NCBI GenBank assembly: GCA_945861155.1
Contig: CAMATN010000003.1
Span: 1-64,000, forward strand
Origin: Rhizobium sp. Q54
GTDB taxonomy: Bacteria; Pseudomonadota; Alphaproteobacteria; ATCC43930; CGMCC-115725
Direction of reading: 5' to 3'
DNA length: 64,000 nt
Shown here: piece after piece, positions 44,049 through 52,776 of the stretch
How the letters are laid out: each line of letters begins with the position of its first letter
Position numbering within the stretch: position 1 is the stretch's first letter
Translations under genes and position numbers: made by a program
The notes under the pieces: generated by a model
Databases searched by the model: none
What the model was told of the DNA's origin: nothing
Seen by the model: the letters and a program-made list of their open reading frames with translations, nothing else

Positions 44049-45386
44049 ATGCCGGCAGACGACTCGGCAACCGCCGCCGCCGGAAACCCACGAAAACCCG
44101 TCCGACCGGGCTGGTGGGCCGAAATCCGCCGGCTCGCCGCCGTACTGGGCGGCGGGCGGGCAGCGCGGTCGGACCTGCCGCGATTGCCGATCGCCGATCG
44201 CGTCGTCGCGCGCTACGGGCTGGCGCTGGCCTTTGTCGCGGCGGCGACCGCGGCGACGTTTCTGATCGAGGGCTTGACCGGCCGGCTATCGACCTTCCCG
44301 TTTTATGCCGCCGTGGTCGCGAGCGCGTGGTTCGGCATCGGCCCCGGCATCGTGTCGCTGGTGCTGACCGCCGTGGCCGCCGCGGATTTCTGGACACCGG
44401 CGCCGTTCAGCCTGAACATCGAGGCGGTCGAGCTGCCCTCGTTCGGCGCGTTCATCATCTGCACCTTGATGAGCCTTGCCTGGAGTTCGCAGCGCCGTCG
44501 CGCCCAGCACGCGCTCGAAGCCACCGTACAGCAGCGCACCGCCGATCTGGTGCACGCCAACGCCGCCCTGCAGGCTGAGATGGCCGAGCGGGAGGCGGTC
44601 GAGGAGCATCGCAAGCGGACTGAACGGGCGTTGCGCGACGCCGAGGCGGAGCTGGCCCGGACGCTGCGCCTGGCGACCGTGGCCGAGCTTGCCGCCGCGA
44701 TCGCCCACGAAATCAACCAGCCGCTGGCCGCGATCACCGCCAACGGCAGCGCCTGCCTGCGCTCGCTGACGCGTCAGCCGCCGCTGCTCGACAACGCGCG
44801 CGAGGCGGCCGCCTGCATAGTAGCCGACGGGCACCGCGCCGGCGATGTGATCGCGCGCATCCGCGCGCTGTTCAACAAGGAGCAGCCGAACCAGCAGCGG
44901 CTGAACGTCAACGACACCATTCGCCATGTCCTCGCTTTGTCGCGCGGCGCCACCGAGCGGCAGCGCGTCGTCGTGCGAACCGATCTGGCCGCGGCGGAGC
45001 CGTGGGTCATGGCCGACCCGGTGCAGTTGCAGCAGGTCATGGTCAACCTGGTCACCAATGCGCTCGAAGCCATGAGCGGCGCCGCCGATCGGTCGCGACT
45101 GCTGACGGTACGATCCGAGGCGCGAACCGAGGAAAACCATGGCGCGGTGGTCGCCGTCACGGTCGAGGATTCGGGCAGCGGTCTCGACCCCGAGCACATT
45201 AGTAACATCTTCGACAGTTTCTATACGACGAAGCCGGGCGGCATCGGCCTCGGGCTCGCCATCAGCCGCTCGATCATCGAAGCGCATGGCGGCTCGATGT
45301 GGGCCGCTCCGGGAACGCGCGACGGCGCGAAATTCGGGTTCTCGCTGCCGGCGGGACGGGACGGCGGAGCGGCCGATATCCGGTGA
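44049..45386 (+). CDS. Sensor histidine kinase with DUF4118-type membrane domain
   Basis: This is a 445-residue inner-membrane sensor kinase. Four hydrophobic segments within residues 55-155 (LALAFVAAATAATFLI, FYAAVVASAWFGIGPG) form a KdpD-like DUF4118 region. A coiled-coil linker (about 150-205) leads to the H-box AIAHEINQP with phospho-acceptor His220, and an ATPase domain with NLVTNALEAM and GGIGLGLAIS. It is followed 138 bases downstream by a receiver-domain protein. The signal is not evident. Confidence 0.9.
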   Translation: MPADDSATAAAGNPRKPVRPGWWAEIRRLAAVLGGGRAARSDLPRLPIADRVVARYGLALAFVAAATAATFLIEGLTGRLSTFPFYAAVVASAWFGIGPGIVSLVLTAVAAADFWTPAPFSLNIEAVELPSFGAFIICTLMSLAWSSQRRRAQHALEATVQQRTADLVHANAALQAEMAEREAVEEHRKRTERALRDAEAELARTLRLATVAELAAAIAHEINQPLAAITANGSACLRSLTRQPPLLDNAREAAACIVADGHRAGDVIARIRALFNKEQPNQQRLNVNDTIRHVLALSRGATERQRVVVRTDLAAAEPWVMADPVQLQQVMVNLVTNALEAMSGAADRSRLLTVRSEARTEENHGAVVAVTVEDSGSGLDPEHISNIFDSFYTTKPGGIGLGLAISRSIIEAHGGSMWAAPGTRDGAKFGFSLPAGRDGGAADIR

Positions 45387-45524
45387 CCGGCCTTTAAGGC
45401 CACGCTCTACACGAAAGAGTTACCGCGTTGTTCCTTGTCGGTAGCCCCGTGTCCCGATGGCCGATCGATCGGCCGCCGCAAGCCCGCTATCCTGTTGCCG
45501 GTGCACAGCCTGGGCCTGCTGCCG

Positions 45525-45905
45525 ATGGAGAAGCTGATCTCGATTGTCGACGACGACCAGGCGGTGCGCGAAGCTTTGCAGCGCATGCTGAGGTCGTACG
45601 GGTTCGCGACGGCGGTCTTTGCATCGGCTGAAGAGTTTTTGCTCGGGGACCAGCCGCACCGGACATCGTGCCTGATCCTCGACGTCAGGATGCCGGGGAT
45701 GACCGGCATCGCGCTGCATCATCATTTGGTTGCCGAGGGTTGCCGAATACCGACAATCCTGGTAACAGCTTGCCCGACGAGCGGCGAGCGGGAACGGGCG
45801 ATCGCGACGGGGGTGATCTCGTATTTAGCGAAGCCGTTCACCGATCATTTATTGCTCGATACCGTTCGCCAGGCATTGGAACACGGTTGGCACGCCGCCA
45901 ACTAG
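45525..45905 (+). CDS. Receiver-only response regulator, FixJ-like
   Basis: This 126-residue single-domain response regulator has acidic pocket residues VDDD near residue 7-9, the phospho-acceptor Asp53 (LILDVRMPGMTG) and Lys103 (LAKPF). There is no DNA-binding output domain, whereas FixJ/NarL-type relatives have one. It probably works as a phospho-shuttle or protein-binding regulator. The ATG at 45525 gives the standard receiver start; an upstream in-frame start at 45435 would add a non-conserved 30 residues. It lies between its likely kinase and cysD (33 bases). Confidence 0.85.
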   Translation: MEKLISIVDDDQAVREALQRMLRSYGFATAVFASAEEFLLGDQPHRTSCLILDVRMPGMTGIALHHHLVAEGCRIPTILVTACPTSGERERAIATGVISYLAKPFTDHLLLDTVRQALEHGWHAAN

Positions 45906-45938
45906 ACCTGTCTGAAGCGACATACATGAGGATCTGAA

Positions 45939-46886
45939 TTGAGCGAAGGCATTCTTGCGCCGGCGACGCGTTCGTCAGCGGGCGCCGTTCTACCGCTTCA
46001 TTTGCGCCGGCTCGAAGCGGAGTCGATCGCGATCCTGCGCGAGGTCGCGGCCGAGTTCCGCAACCCGGTCTTGATGTATTCGATCGGCAAGGATTCGAGC
46101 GTTCTCTTGCATCTGGCGCGCAAGGCGTTTTATCCGTCAAAGCTGCCCTTTCCGGTGCTCCATGTCGATACGACGTGGAAATTCCGCGAGATGATCGCCT
46201 TCCGCGATGCGACCGCGCGCCAGCTCGGGCTGGAGCTGATCGTCCATACCAACCAGGAGGGCGTCGCTCGCGGGATCAGCCCGGTCGCCTCGGGATCGGC
46301 GCTGCATACCGAGATCATGAAGACCGAGGCGCTTAAACAAGCGCTCGATAAACACGGGTTCGACGCGGCGATCGGCGGGGCGCGGCGCGACGAGGAAAAG
46401 AGCCGCGCCAAGGAGCGGATTTTTTCCTTTCGCAGCGCCGGTCACGTCTGGGAGCCGCGGCGCCAGCGGCCCGAACTCTGGAACCTCTACAACACAAGGC
46501 TGGCGCCGGGCGAGTCGATGCGGGTATTCCCGCTGTCCAACTGGACCGAGCTCGACGTGTGGGACTACATCGAGGCCGAAGGCATCGAGGTCGTGCCGCT
46601 CTATTTCGCCAAGCCGCGCCCGGTGGTCTGGCGCGACGGGGTTTGGATCATGGTCGACGACGACCGGCTGCCGCTGCTGCCCGGCGAGAGCGCCGAATTG
46701 CGCACCGTGCGGTTCCGCACGCTGGGCTGTTATCCGCTGTCCGGAGCGATCGAATCCGATGCGGCGACGATCGGCGACATCACCGCCGAACTGCGCCGCT
46801 CGCGAACCTCCGAGCGCCAGGGCCGGCTGATCGACAACGACGATACCGCCTCGATGGAACGCAAGAAAAAACAGGGGTATTTCTAA
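45939..46886 (+). CDS. cysD: Sulfate adenylyltransferase subunit 2
   Basis: CysD makes adenosine phosphosulfate from ATP and sulfate together with the CysN GTPase. The 315-residue protein has the ATP-pyrophosphatase loop [21 protein letters not shown] and the family end [11 protein letters not shown]. The start is TTG with GAGG nearby. Its stop overlaps the cysNC start by one base (TAATG), so the two are coupled. Confidence 0.95.
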   Translation: MSEGILAPATRSSAGAVLPLHLRRLEAESIAILREVAAEFRNPVLMYSIGKDSSVLLHLARKAFYPSKLPFPVLHVDTTWKFREMIAFRDATARQLGLELIVHTNQEGVARGISPVASGSALHTEIMKTEALKQALDKHGFDAAIGGARRDEEKSRAKERIFSFRSAGHVWEPRRQRPELWNLYNTRLAPGESMRVFPLSNWTELDVWDYIEAEGIEVVPLYFAKPRPVVWRDGVWIMVDDDRLPLLPGESAELRTVRFRTLGCYPLSGAIESDAATIGDITAELRRSRTSERQGRLIDNDDTASMERKKKQGYF

Positions 46887-48763
46887 TGCCCGACGATAGC
46901 ATTCGAGTCCAGGCGGCAGGCGACAGGACCCTGTTGCGGTTCCTGACCTGCGGCTCGGTCGACGACGGCAAATCGACGCTGATCGGCCGCCTGCTGTTTA
47001 ACGCCAATTTCATCATGGGCGACCAGCTCGAAGCCCTCAAGGCCGAGTCGCGGCGCTTTGGCACGACCGGCGACGACATCGATTTCTCGCTGTTGCTGGA
47101 CGGGCTCGAAGACGAGCGCCAGCAGCGCATCACGATCGACGTCGCCTACCGCTATTTCTCGACGCCGCGCCGCTCGTTCATCGTCGCGGACAGCCCCGGT
47201 CACGAGCAATACACGCGCAACATGGCGACCGGCGCATCGACCGCCGACGTCGCGGTGCTGCTCGTCGACGCGCGCAAGGGCGTGCTGGCCCAGACAAGAC
47301 GACATTCGCTGATCTGCTCGCTGTTCGGCATCCGGCACATCGTTCTGGCGATCAACAAGCTCGACCTCGTCGGGTTCGACCAGGCCGTGTTCGACAAGAT
47401 CGCCGCCGATTACGTCGCATTTTCCGCCGAACTCGGCTTTGCCACGCTCGACATGATCCCGCTATCGGCGCGGCACGGCGACAATATCACCGAACGCTCG
47501 GCGCAGACCCCCTGGTACCAGGGGCCGAGCCTCCTCGAGTGCCTCGAAAACATCGATCTGAGCGAGCCGGTCGACGAACAGCCGTTCCGCTTTCCGGTGC
47601 AATGGGTCAACCGCCCGAGCGGCGAATTCCGCGGCTTTTCGGGTACCGTCGTCGCCGGCTCGGTGGCGCCGGGCGACCCGGTCCTGGTGATGGGCTCGGC
47701 CCGCTCGTCGCGGGTCAAGGAGATCGTGACCTTCGATGGACCGCGCGCCCGCGCCGCGGCCGGCGACGCGGTGACCCTGACCCTGACCGACGAGATCGAC
47801 GTGTCGCGCGGCGACCTCTTGGTCTCCCCGCAAGCGCCCGCCGAATTCGCCGACCAGTTCGCCGCGCACCTCGTCTGGATGAAGGACGAAACGCTGGTCC
47901 CCGGCCGTTCCTATTGGCTCAAGATCGGCACGCGGACCTTGTCGGCGACGGTCACCGCGATCAAGCACCGCATCGATGTCGATAGCGGCGCGCATGTCGC
48001 GGCGCGCACGCTCGCGATCAACGAGATCGGCTTCTGCAATATCGCGACAAGCGTGCCGCTTGCCTTCGATCCCTACCGCAAGAGCCGCGACACCGGCGGC
48101 TTTATCCTGATCGACCGGCTGACCCAGGAGACCGCCGCCGCCGGGGTCATCGATTTCGCGCTGCGGCGGGCCACCAACATCCATTGGCAGGACATCACGG
48201 TCAGCCCCAAGGAGCGCGCCGATCTGAAGGGCCACGAAGCCGCCGTGCTGTGGTTTACCGGATTGTCGGGGGCCGGGAAATCGACGATCGCCAATAAGCT
48301 CGAACAGAAGCTGTTGGGGATCGGCTGCCATACGATGCTGCTCGACGGCGACAATGTCCGCCATGCGCTCAATCGCGATCTCGGCTTCACCGACACCGAC
48401 CGGGTCGAGAACATCCGGCGCGTCGGCGAGGTCGCCAAACTGATGGGCGATGCCGGGTTGATCGCGATCTGTGCCTTCATCTCGCCGTTCATCGCCGACC
48501 GCCAGATGGCCCGCGAGATCGCCGCGCCCCATTCCTTTATCGAGGTGTTCATCGATACGCCGATCGCGGAATGCATACGGCGCGACCCCAAGGGGCTTTA
48601 CGCCAAGGCGCAGGCCGGCGATATCCCGAACTTCACCGGCATCGATTCCGCTTACGAGCCGCCGGAAAACCCCGAGATCCGCCTGGAAACCGCCGACCAC
48701 GACCCCGAAGCCCTCGCCGACCAGCTGATCGCCGAGTTGCGCCGCCGCGCGATCCTCGCCTGA
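46886..48763 (+). CDS. cysNC: Bifunctional sulfate adenylyltransferase subunit 1 / APS kinase
   Basis: This 625-residue fusion of CysN and CysC (NodQ type) first drives adenylyl sulfate formation with GTP and then phosphorylates it to PAPS. GTPase motifs are GSVDDGKSTL (23-32), DSPGHEQY and NKLD; the APS kinase P-loop is GLSGAGKS (near 460) with LDGDNVRH and DRVENIRRVGEV. PAPS may feed sulfur assimilation or sulfation of a surface glycan; no PAPS reductase or sulfotransferase is in the window. Confidence 0.95.
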   Translation: MPDDSIRVQAAGDRTLLRFLTCGSVDDGKSTLIGRLLFNANFIMGDQLEALKAESRRFGTTGDDIDFSLLLDGLEDERQQRITIDVAYRYFSTPRRSFIVADSPGHEQYTRNMATGASTADVAVLLVDARKGVLAQTRRHSLICSLFGIRHIVLAINKLDLVGFDQAVFDKIAADYVAFSAELGFATLDMIPLSARHGDNITERSAQTPWYQGPSLLECLENIDLSEPVDEQPFRFPVQWVNRPSGEFRGFSGTVVAGSVAPGDPVLVMGSARSSRVKEIVTFDGPRARAAAGDAVTLTLTDEIDVSRGDLLVSPQAPAEFADQFAAHLVWMKDETLVPGRSYWLKIGTRTLSATVTAIKHRIDVDSGAHVAARTLAINEIGFCNIATSVPLAFDPYRKSRDTGGFILIDRLTQETAAAGVIDFALRRATNIHWQDITVSPKERADLKGHEAAVLWFTGLSGAGKSTIANKLEQKLLGIGCHTMLLDGDNVRHALNRDLGFTDTDRVENIRRVGEVAKLMGDAGLIAICAFISPFIADRQMAREIAAPHSFIEVFIDTPIAECIRRDPKGLYAKAQAGDIPNFTGIDSAYEPPENPEIRLETADHDPEALADQLIAELRRRAILA

Positions 48764-48778
48764 CCGCCCGACCCTAGT

Positions 48779-49807
48779 CTAGCCGGAGGCGGCGGGGACG
48801 GGACGCGCGACGATTCGCACCTGCAGGCCCAGCAGCGGATCGTTGTCGCGCGCCGAGCGGCACGGGGCTCCGTTGCGGGCCGGACCCGCCGTCGCGCCCG
48901 ATTCGAAGGCGCCGCCGTATTCGCAGTCGAACCGCGCCCCGCCGGGGACGGCTTTTTGCCGGATGGCAAAGCCGATCAGCGGGATGCCCCGGCCGGTTGT
49001 CCCGCAGGGCGACCCGCAGGCGAGCCACGGGGTTTCGGCGCCGCTGGCGGTCAATCCCTTGTATTCGATCGCAGCGGCGACCGCCGGGCTGCGCGGCAGG
49101 ATCGTAAACGCCTCGATCCATAACCCCGAGCCGAGGCGCCCGACCCAGGGGCTGTCGACAAAGCGCACATCGCCCCGGCCCCGAATATGCGCGACGATGT
49201 CGAGGCTCGCCGGTTGCGGCGGTCTGTGCGCCTGAGCGCGATCACCCATTCGGAGAGTCATCAAAACCGGCAGCTCCGGGACCGCCCCGCCGGACAACCC
49301 TAACGCCGCCTCCGCTGCCCGATCGTCGCTCGCGCCGAGGCGACGGATTTCCAGATCGAGCGGCGCGGCGTCCGGATCGCGCGCCAGATAGGCGGTAACG
49401 AGCGCCGCGCCGCCACCCTCCGGCGATCTGACGAACAGCATTCTGCGCCGGCCCCCCAGCCATGACCCGGCCAGCCCCAACTCGGCGATCCCGGTCTCGG
49501 CCATCCCCCGAGTCGCTCGGCCGAAACCGTCGCTGATCTCGATCGCACCGCCGATATCGGGCGGTGCGCAGATGTGGATCGCGGGCACGGCGAGTCCGGC
49601 GATCGGCTCGCGCCAGTTGGTCTCGGCAGCGAGGCTGAAGGCGTAGAACCCGGGGTCGAGCGGCACCAGCCGGGCGACGCAATCGGGCGAGGCCGCCGCC
49701 GCGGGGGACCCCGCAGACGGGGCCGCGCCTTCTCCCGGTGCGCCTGAGGCCGGTGCGCCGGAGGTGCCCGCCGATTTGGGCCGCTGCGAGCGCGCCGGAG
49801 TCTTCAT
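48779..49807 (-). CDS. Unrecognised protein, paralogue B of the GT-flanking pair
   Basis: This 342-residue protein is of a family I do not recognise. After a low-complexity Ala/Pro/Gly start (1-43), a first domain (about 44-157) opens with LVPLDPGFYAFSL and a second (about 200-336) has FHI-like repeats WVGRLGSGLWIEAF, IEYKGLTASGAETPW, CGTTGRGIPLIGFAIR and RNGAPCRSARDNDPL. The second domain is clearly homologous to that of the protein at 51287-52345. There is no signal peptide or membrane helix. Its ATG overlaps the glycosyltransferase stop (ATGA). The motif spacing faintly recalls ChW-type surface repeats, but this is not firm. Confidence 0.75.
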   Translation of the reverse strand: MKTPARSQRPKSAGTSGAPASGAPGEGAAPSAGSPAAAASPDCVARLVPLDPGFYAFSLAAETNWREPIAGLAVPAIHICAPPDIGGAIEISDGFGRATRGMAETGIAELGLAGSWLGGRRRMLFVRSPEGGGAALVTAYLARDPDAAPLDLEIRRLGASDDRAAEAALGLSGGAVPELPVLMTLRMGDRAQAHRPPQPASLDIVAHIRGRGDVRFVDSPWVGRLGSGLWIEAFTILPRSPAVAAAIEYKGLTASGAETPWLACGSPCGTTGRGIPLIGFAIRQKAVPGGARFDCEYGGAFESGATAGPARNGAPCRSARDNDPLLGLQVRIVARPVPAASG

Positions 49808-51177
49808 TGGTTGGCGGCGAGCACGGGCCGTTTGGTCCCGCTGCGGCGTTGCCGCGGACGCGGTTCTGACGGCGTCACGGGTGTTGCCGCCGGCTTTGCC
49901 CCTGCCGATTTTGCCCTCACCGATTTAGCCCTTGCCCGCGGCGCTGCCGCCGACGCCATCGGGTCGATCCCGGTGAGCTCGCGGATCAGCGCGAGATGCG
50001 CCGGCAGGCATTTCGTATTCAGGTCGAATTGCTCGATGACGGTGCGCCGCGCATTGCGCCGCATCCGCTCCGTATCAGCCGGGTTCTGCAATACCTCGCA
50101 GATCCGTTCGACGAGCGCGTTTCGATCGAAAAAATCGACCAGATAGCCGTTGTCGACGCCGTCGATGACCTCTTCGACCGGCGGCGTGCGCGATGCGATC
50201 AGCATACATTCGGAGGCCATGGCTTCGAGCAGGCCCCAGGACAGCACGAACGGATAGGTCAGGTAAACGTGAGCCGCCGAGATCTGCAGGATGGCCAGAT
50301 ACTGCTCGTACGGTACCCAGCCGACAAAATGGACGCGGTTGAGATCGAGCCGGCCGTGCACCTCCGCCAGCATGTACTCGCGCCAGCTGTTTCCTTGCGG
50401 CGGCCGCCGGCCGTAACTGACGTTGTCGCCGCCGACGATGATGATTCGGGCATTGGGGCAGCGTTCGAGCACCGCCGGAAGGGCTCGCATGAAGACATGG
50501 AACCCGCGATAGGGCTCGAGGTTGCGCGCGCTGTAGGTGATCACCTGGTCGTCGCGCGACAGCGACAGGCCGCCGCGCAGCCACAACCGCGCCGTCGGGT
50601 CGGGGCGGACGCGCGTCGTATCGATCCCCTCATGGATGATGCTGATGCGCGAGTGCCACAGGCTCGGATACTGGTCGCGCTGCCACTTGGTCGGGGTATG
50701 GCCCCAATCGACGGCGTCCAGGCTCAGCAGGTTGGATGCGTTGCGCATCCGCATCCGAAAGGCGTCGTCCGCGTTGGGCGGAAACTCCAGGTCGAAATCG
50801 AGGTCGGAACCGGCGACGCGATAAAAGAATTCAAAATACCCGAGCAGCGGCACTCCGGGCCAGACGTCCTTGATGAACAGCAATTCGCCCCACCCGGTAT
50901 GCCCGATCGCGATGTCGGGGGTAAATCCGTCCTGCTTCAGTCCCTCGCACAACCGGGCGACGGCGAGCCCGTTCATCGTGTTGGCTTCGAGATCGAGCAG
51001 ATAGGGTTGCACGCCGGTCGACACCGGCAGCGCCATGTATTCGAGGCTCGGCACGCCCTCGACCTCGCGGTCGCGGCGCTGTGTGACGAAGATGATTTCG
51101 TGTCCAGCATCCTTGAGGCGCCGGACCAGATGCAGATACTGACCAGGGAAGTTCTGGTGAACAAATAAAAACTTCAT
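49804..51177 (-). CDS. GT4-family glycosyltransferase with basic tail
   Basis: This is a retaining glycosyltransferase of 457 residues with a GT-B fold. The N-terminal domain begins KFLFVHQNFPGQYLHLVRRL; the C-terminal nucleotide-sugar domain includes ITYSARNLEPYRGFHVFMRA, FVGWVPYEQYLAIL and the E-x7-E region (LLEAMASECMLIASRTPPVEEV). From about residue 410 the chain turns into a flexible Ala/Lys/Arg/Pro tail without a fold. It lies between two paralogous unknown proteins in one operon, and its stop overlaps the start of the downstream one. Acceptor and sugar are unknown. Confidence 0.88.
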   Translation of the reverse strand: MKFLFVHQNFPGQYLHLVRRLKDAGHEIIFVTQRRDREVEGVPSLEYMALPVSTGVQPYLLDLEANTMNGLAVARLCEGLKQDGFTPDIAIGHTGWGELLFIKDVWPGVPLLGYFEFFYRVAGSDLDFDLEFPPNADDAFRMRMRNASNLLSLDAVDWGHTPTKWQRDQYPSLWHSRISIIHEGIDTTRVRPDPTARLWLRGGLSLSRDDQVITYSARNLEPYRGFHVFMRALPAVLERCPNARIIIVGGDNVSYGRRPPQGNSWREYMLAEVHGRLDLNRVHFVGWVPYEQYLAILQISAAHVYLTYPFVLSWGLLEAMASECMLIASRTPPVEEVIDGVDNGYLVDFFDRNALVERICEVLQNPADTERMRRNARRTVIEQFDLNTKCLPAHLALIRELTGIDPMASAAAPRARAKSVRAKSAGAKPAATPVTPSEPRPRQRRSGTKRPVLAANQ

Positions 51178-51286
51178 AACCGTCCAAGATAGATAGAACT
51201 GATTTCATTGACACCGGGCGGGAGCGCCCCCGATCCGCCGCGATGCGTATCGGGTCTGACGCCCGCTGAACGAGGTCTCGCTCGGC

Positions 51287-52345
51287 TCAATCGCCCGTCT
51301 CGGTCCCCTCGTCGTCGGATGCGCCAGCGGGTTCGGGGACGCGTTCGATCAGGCGAATGTTGATGGCTTCCAACGGGTCGTCCCCGGCGGCCGCGCGGCA
51401 CGGCGATCCGTTGCGATGCTGCTCGGAAATGCCGCCGGCAAAAAAGGAGCCCTGGTAGAGGACGTCGAACCGGTCGGCGTGCTGCGGCACGACCCGCAGC
51501 GCGAAGCCGGTCAGCGGCAACCCCCGGCCTCTTGTGCCGCATAAGGTGCCGCCCGCGACCCATGGCGTCTCGCCGCCATTCGGCAGAAACCCCTTCATCT
51601 CGACATCGGCCGGCGCCAGTTGCTCGAGCGGCCGGAAACCGAAGGCTTCTATCCGCATCTTCCGGCCCAGCGCCCCGACCCAGCCGCGACCCGGAAACAG
51701 GCGATCGCCGGCGCGCTCGATATGCAGAAGGATTTCGGTCGGGATGTCCCGGGTGCCCGACAGAACCGCGGCCCGCGGGCCGGTCGCACCGGAGCCCGGC
51801 GATCTCGGCGGCAACTCGGGTTGCCCGGTCCCGAGTGCGGCCATGCCGCCCGGTCCGTCGAGGCGATGCAGGTCGAGCGCCAGTTCGCCGGTGTGCTGAC
51901 CCGCCCCGCCATAGACCGCTCCGCCATAGACCGTGACGATCACATACCCGCCCCTGGGCGGCGAGCGCAGGATGACCGTGCCGCCCTCCCTGCCGAGCCA
52001 CGGTCCGCGCCGCGGGAACGCGGCGACGATCTCGACCCCGTTGCCGTCTTCGGCAAAAGGCGCCGACACATGCGCCACCGGTACGCTCATGCCGGCGATG
52101 TCGCCCGGAGCGCCGGTCAATTCGCCGATGCGCAACGCATAAAGGCCCGGATCGACCCGCAACATCCTGACCGTCGTGACCGAAACCGCTGGCGCCTCGG
52201 GCTCGGCCGAACGGAGCGGCGCTGTCGGCGTCGGCTCCGCGATCGGCGCGGGCCCGGTTCGGGGCGCGGCGCGGCCTCGCCTCGCGGCGCCCGGCCCCCG
52301 CGAACCCGCTTCAGGCGAGCGCTCTTCTCCGGTAATAGTCCTCAT
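51287..52345 (-). CDS. Unrecognised protein, paralogue A of the GT-flanking pair
   Basis: This 352-residue protein has a disordered Pro/Ala/Arg start (1-55), a first domain (about 58-163: VDPGLYALRI, VPVAHVSAPF, GPWLGREGGTVILRSPP) and a second domain (about 203-335) with GWVGALGRKMRIEAF, VEMKGFLPNGGETPW, CGTRGRGLPLTGFALR, RNGSPCRAAAGDDPL. Both domains align with those of the protein at 48779-49807, including the paired cysteines (CGT and PCR). It has an acidic C-terminal end (SDDEGTETGD). No signal peptide. It is first in a three-gene operon, 109 bases ahead of the glycosyltransferase. Confidence 0.75.
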   Translation of the reverse strand: MRTITGEERSPEAGSRGPGAARRGRAAPRTGPAPIAEPTPTAPLRSAEPEAPAVSVTTVRMLRVDPGLYALRIGELTGAPGDIAGMSVPVAHVSAPFAEDGNGVEIVAAFPRRGPWLGREGGTVILRSPPRGGYVIVTVYGGAVYGGAGQHTGELALDLHRLDGPGGMAALGTGQPELPPRSPGSGATGPRAAVLSGTRDIPTEILLHIERAGDRLFPGRGWVGALGRKMRIEAFGFRPLEQLAPADVEMKGFLPNGGETPWVAGGTLCGTRGRGLPLTGFALRVVPQHADRFDVLYQGSFFAGGISEQHRNGSPCRAAAGDDPLEAINIRLIERVPEPAGASDDEGTETGD

Positions 52346-52776
52346 TCGACGAAATTCCCGATCCGACGACAGTCAAGTCCAATTTCGAGGGGCACGGACG
52401 CCGCGCCGCACGCGCGCCTCGTCCTCAATCACCAACGCGATGACCGATGCTCGCATTCCCGGCCCGTGAGGCACCGCCACCACGGCCCGCGCCGGACCGG
52501 CCGGCCGGACCCTTACCAAGCTCGGCCCAACCAACGCATCCGCATCGGGCAGGACCATAGACGGCGGCGTAGCGGCATCCAAGCGGGAAGCGCCAAAAAT
52601 TGTCGCAAGAGCCGGCGGGCGGTGTCAACGGGATGTTCCGACACCATCCGAAAGAGCACCTCTATCGGGGGGTTATCGGAGGGTTGCGGGCCGGTGATGG
52701 CGGGTTGACGCGCCCCCTCTCTCGGGTCAGGCTGCCCCGGTCGCGGTTTTCTGAACGCCGTTCCGAAGGAGCAGCC
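52346..52776. other. Divergent intergenic region of 431 bases
   Basis: This region separates the three-gene unknown/GT operon (minus) from the LLM oxidoreductase (plus). It should hold both promoters. I see no convincing gene, repeat or consensus promoter; CGACGA-type short motifs occur near 52346-52370 but are not specific. Confidence 0.5.

Noticed and set aside
46559-46885. Longer start for the cysNC gene
   Set aside because: The frame upstream of 46886 overlaps cysD and has no similarity to CysN; the TAATG junction at 46884-46888 gives the standard start.
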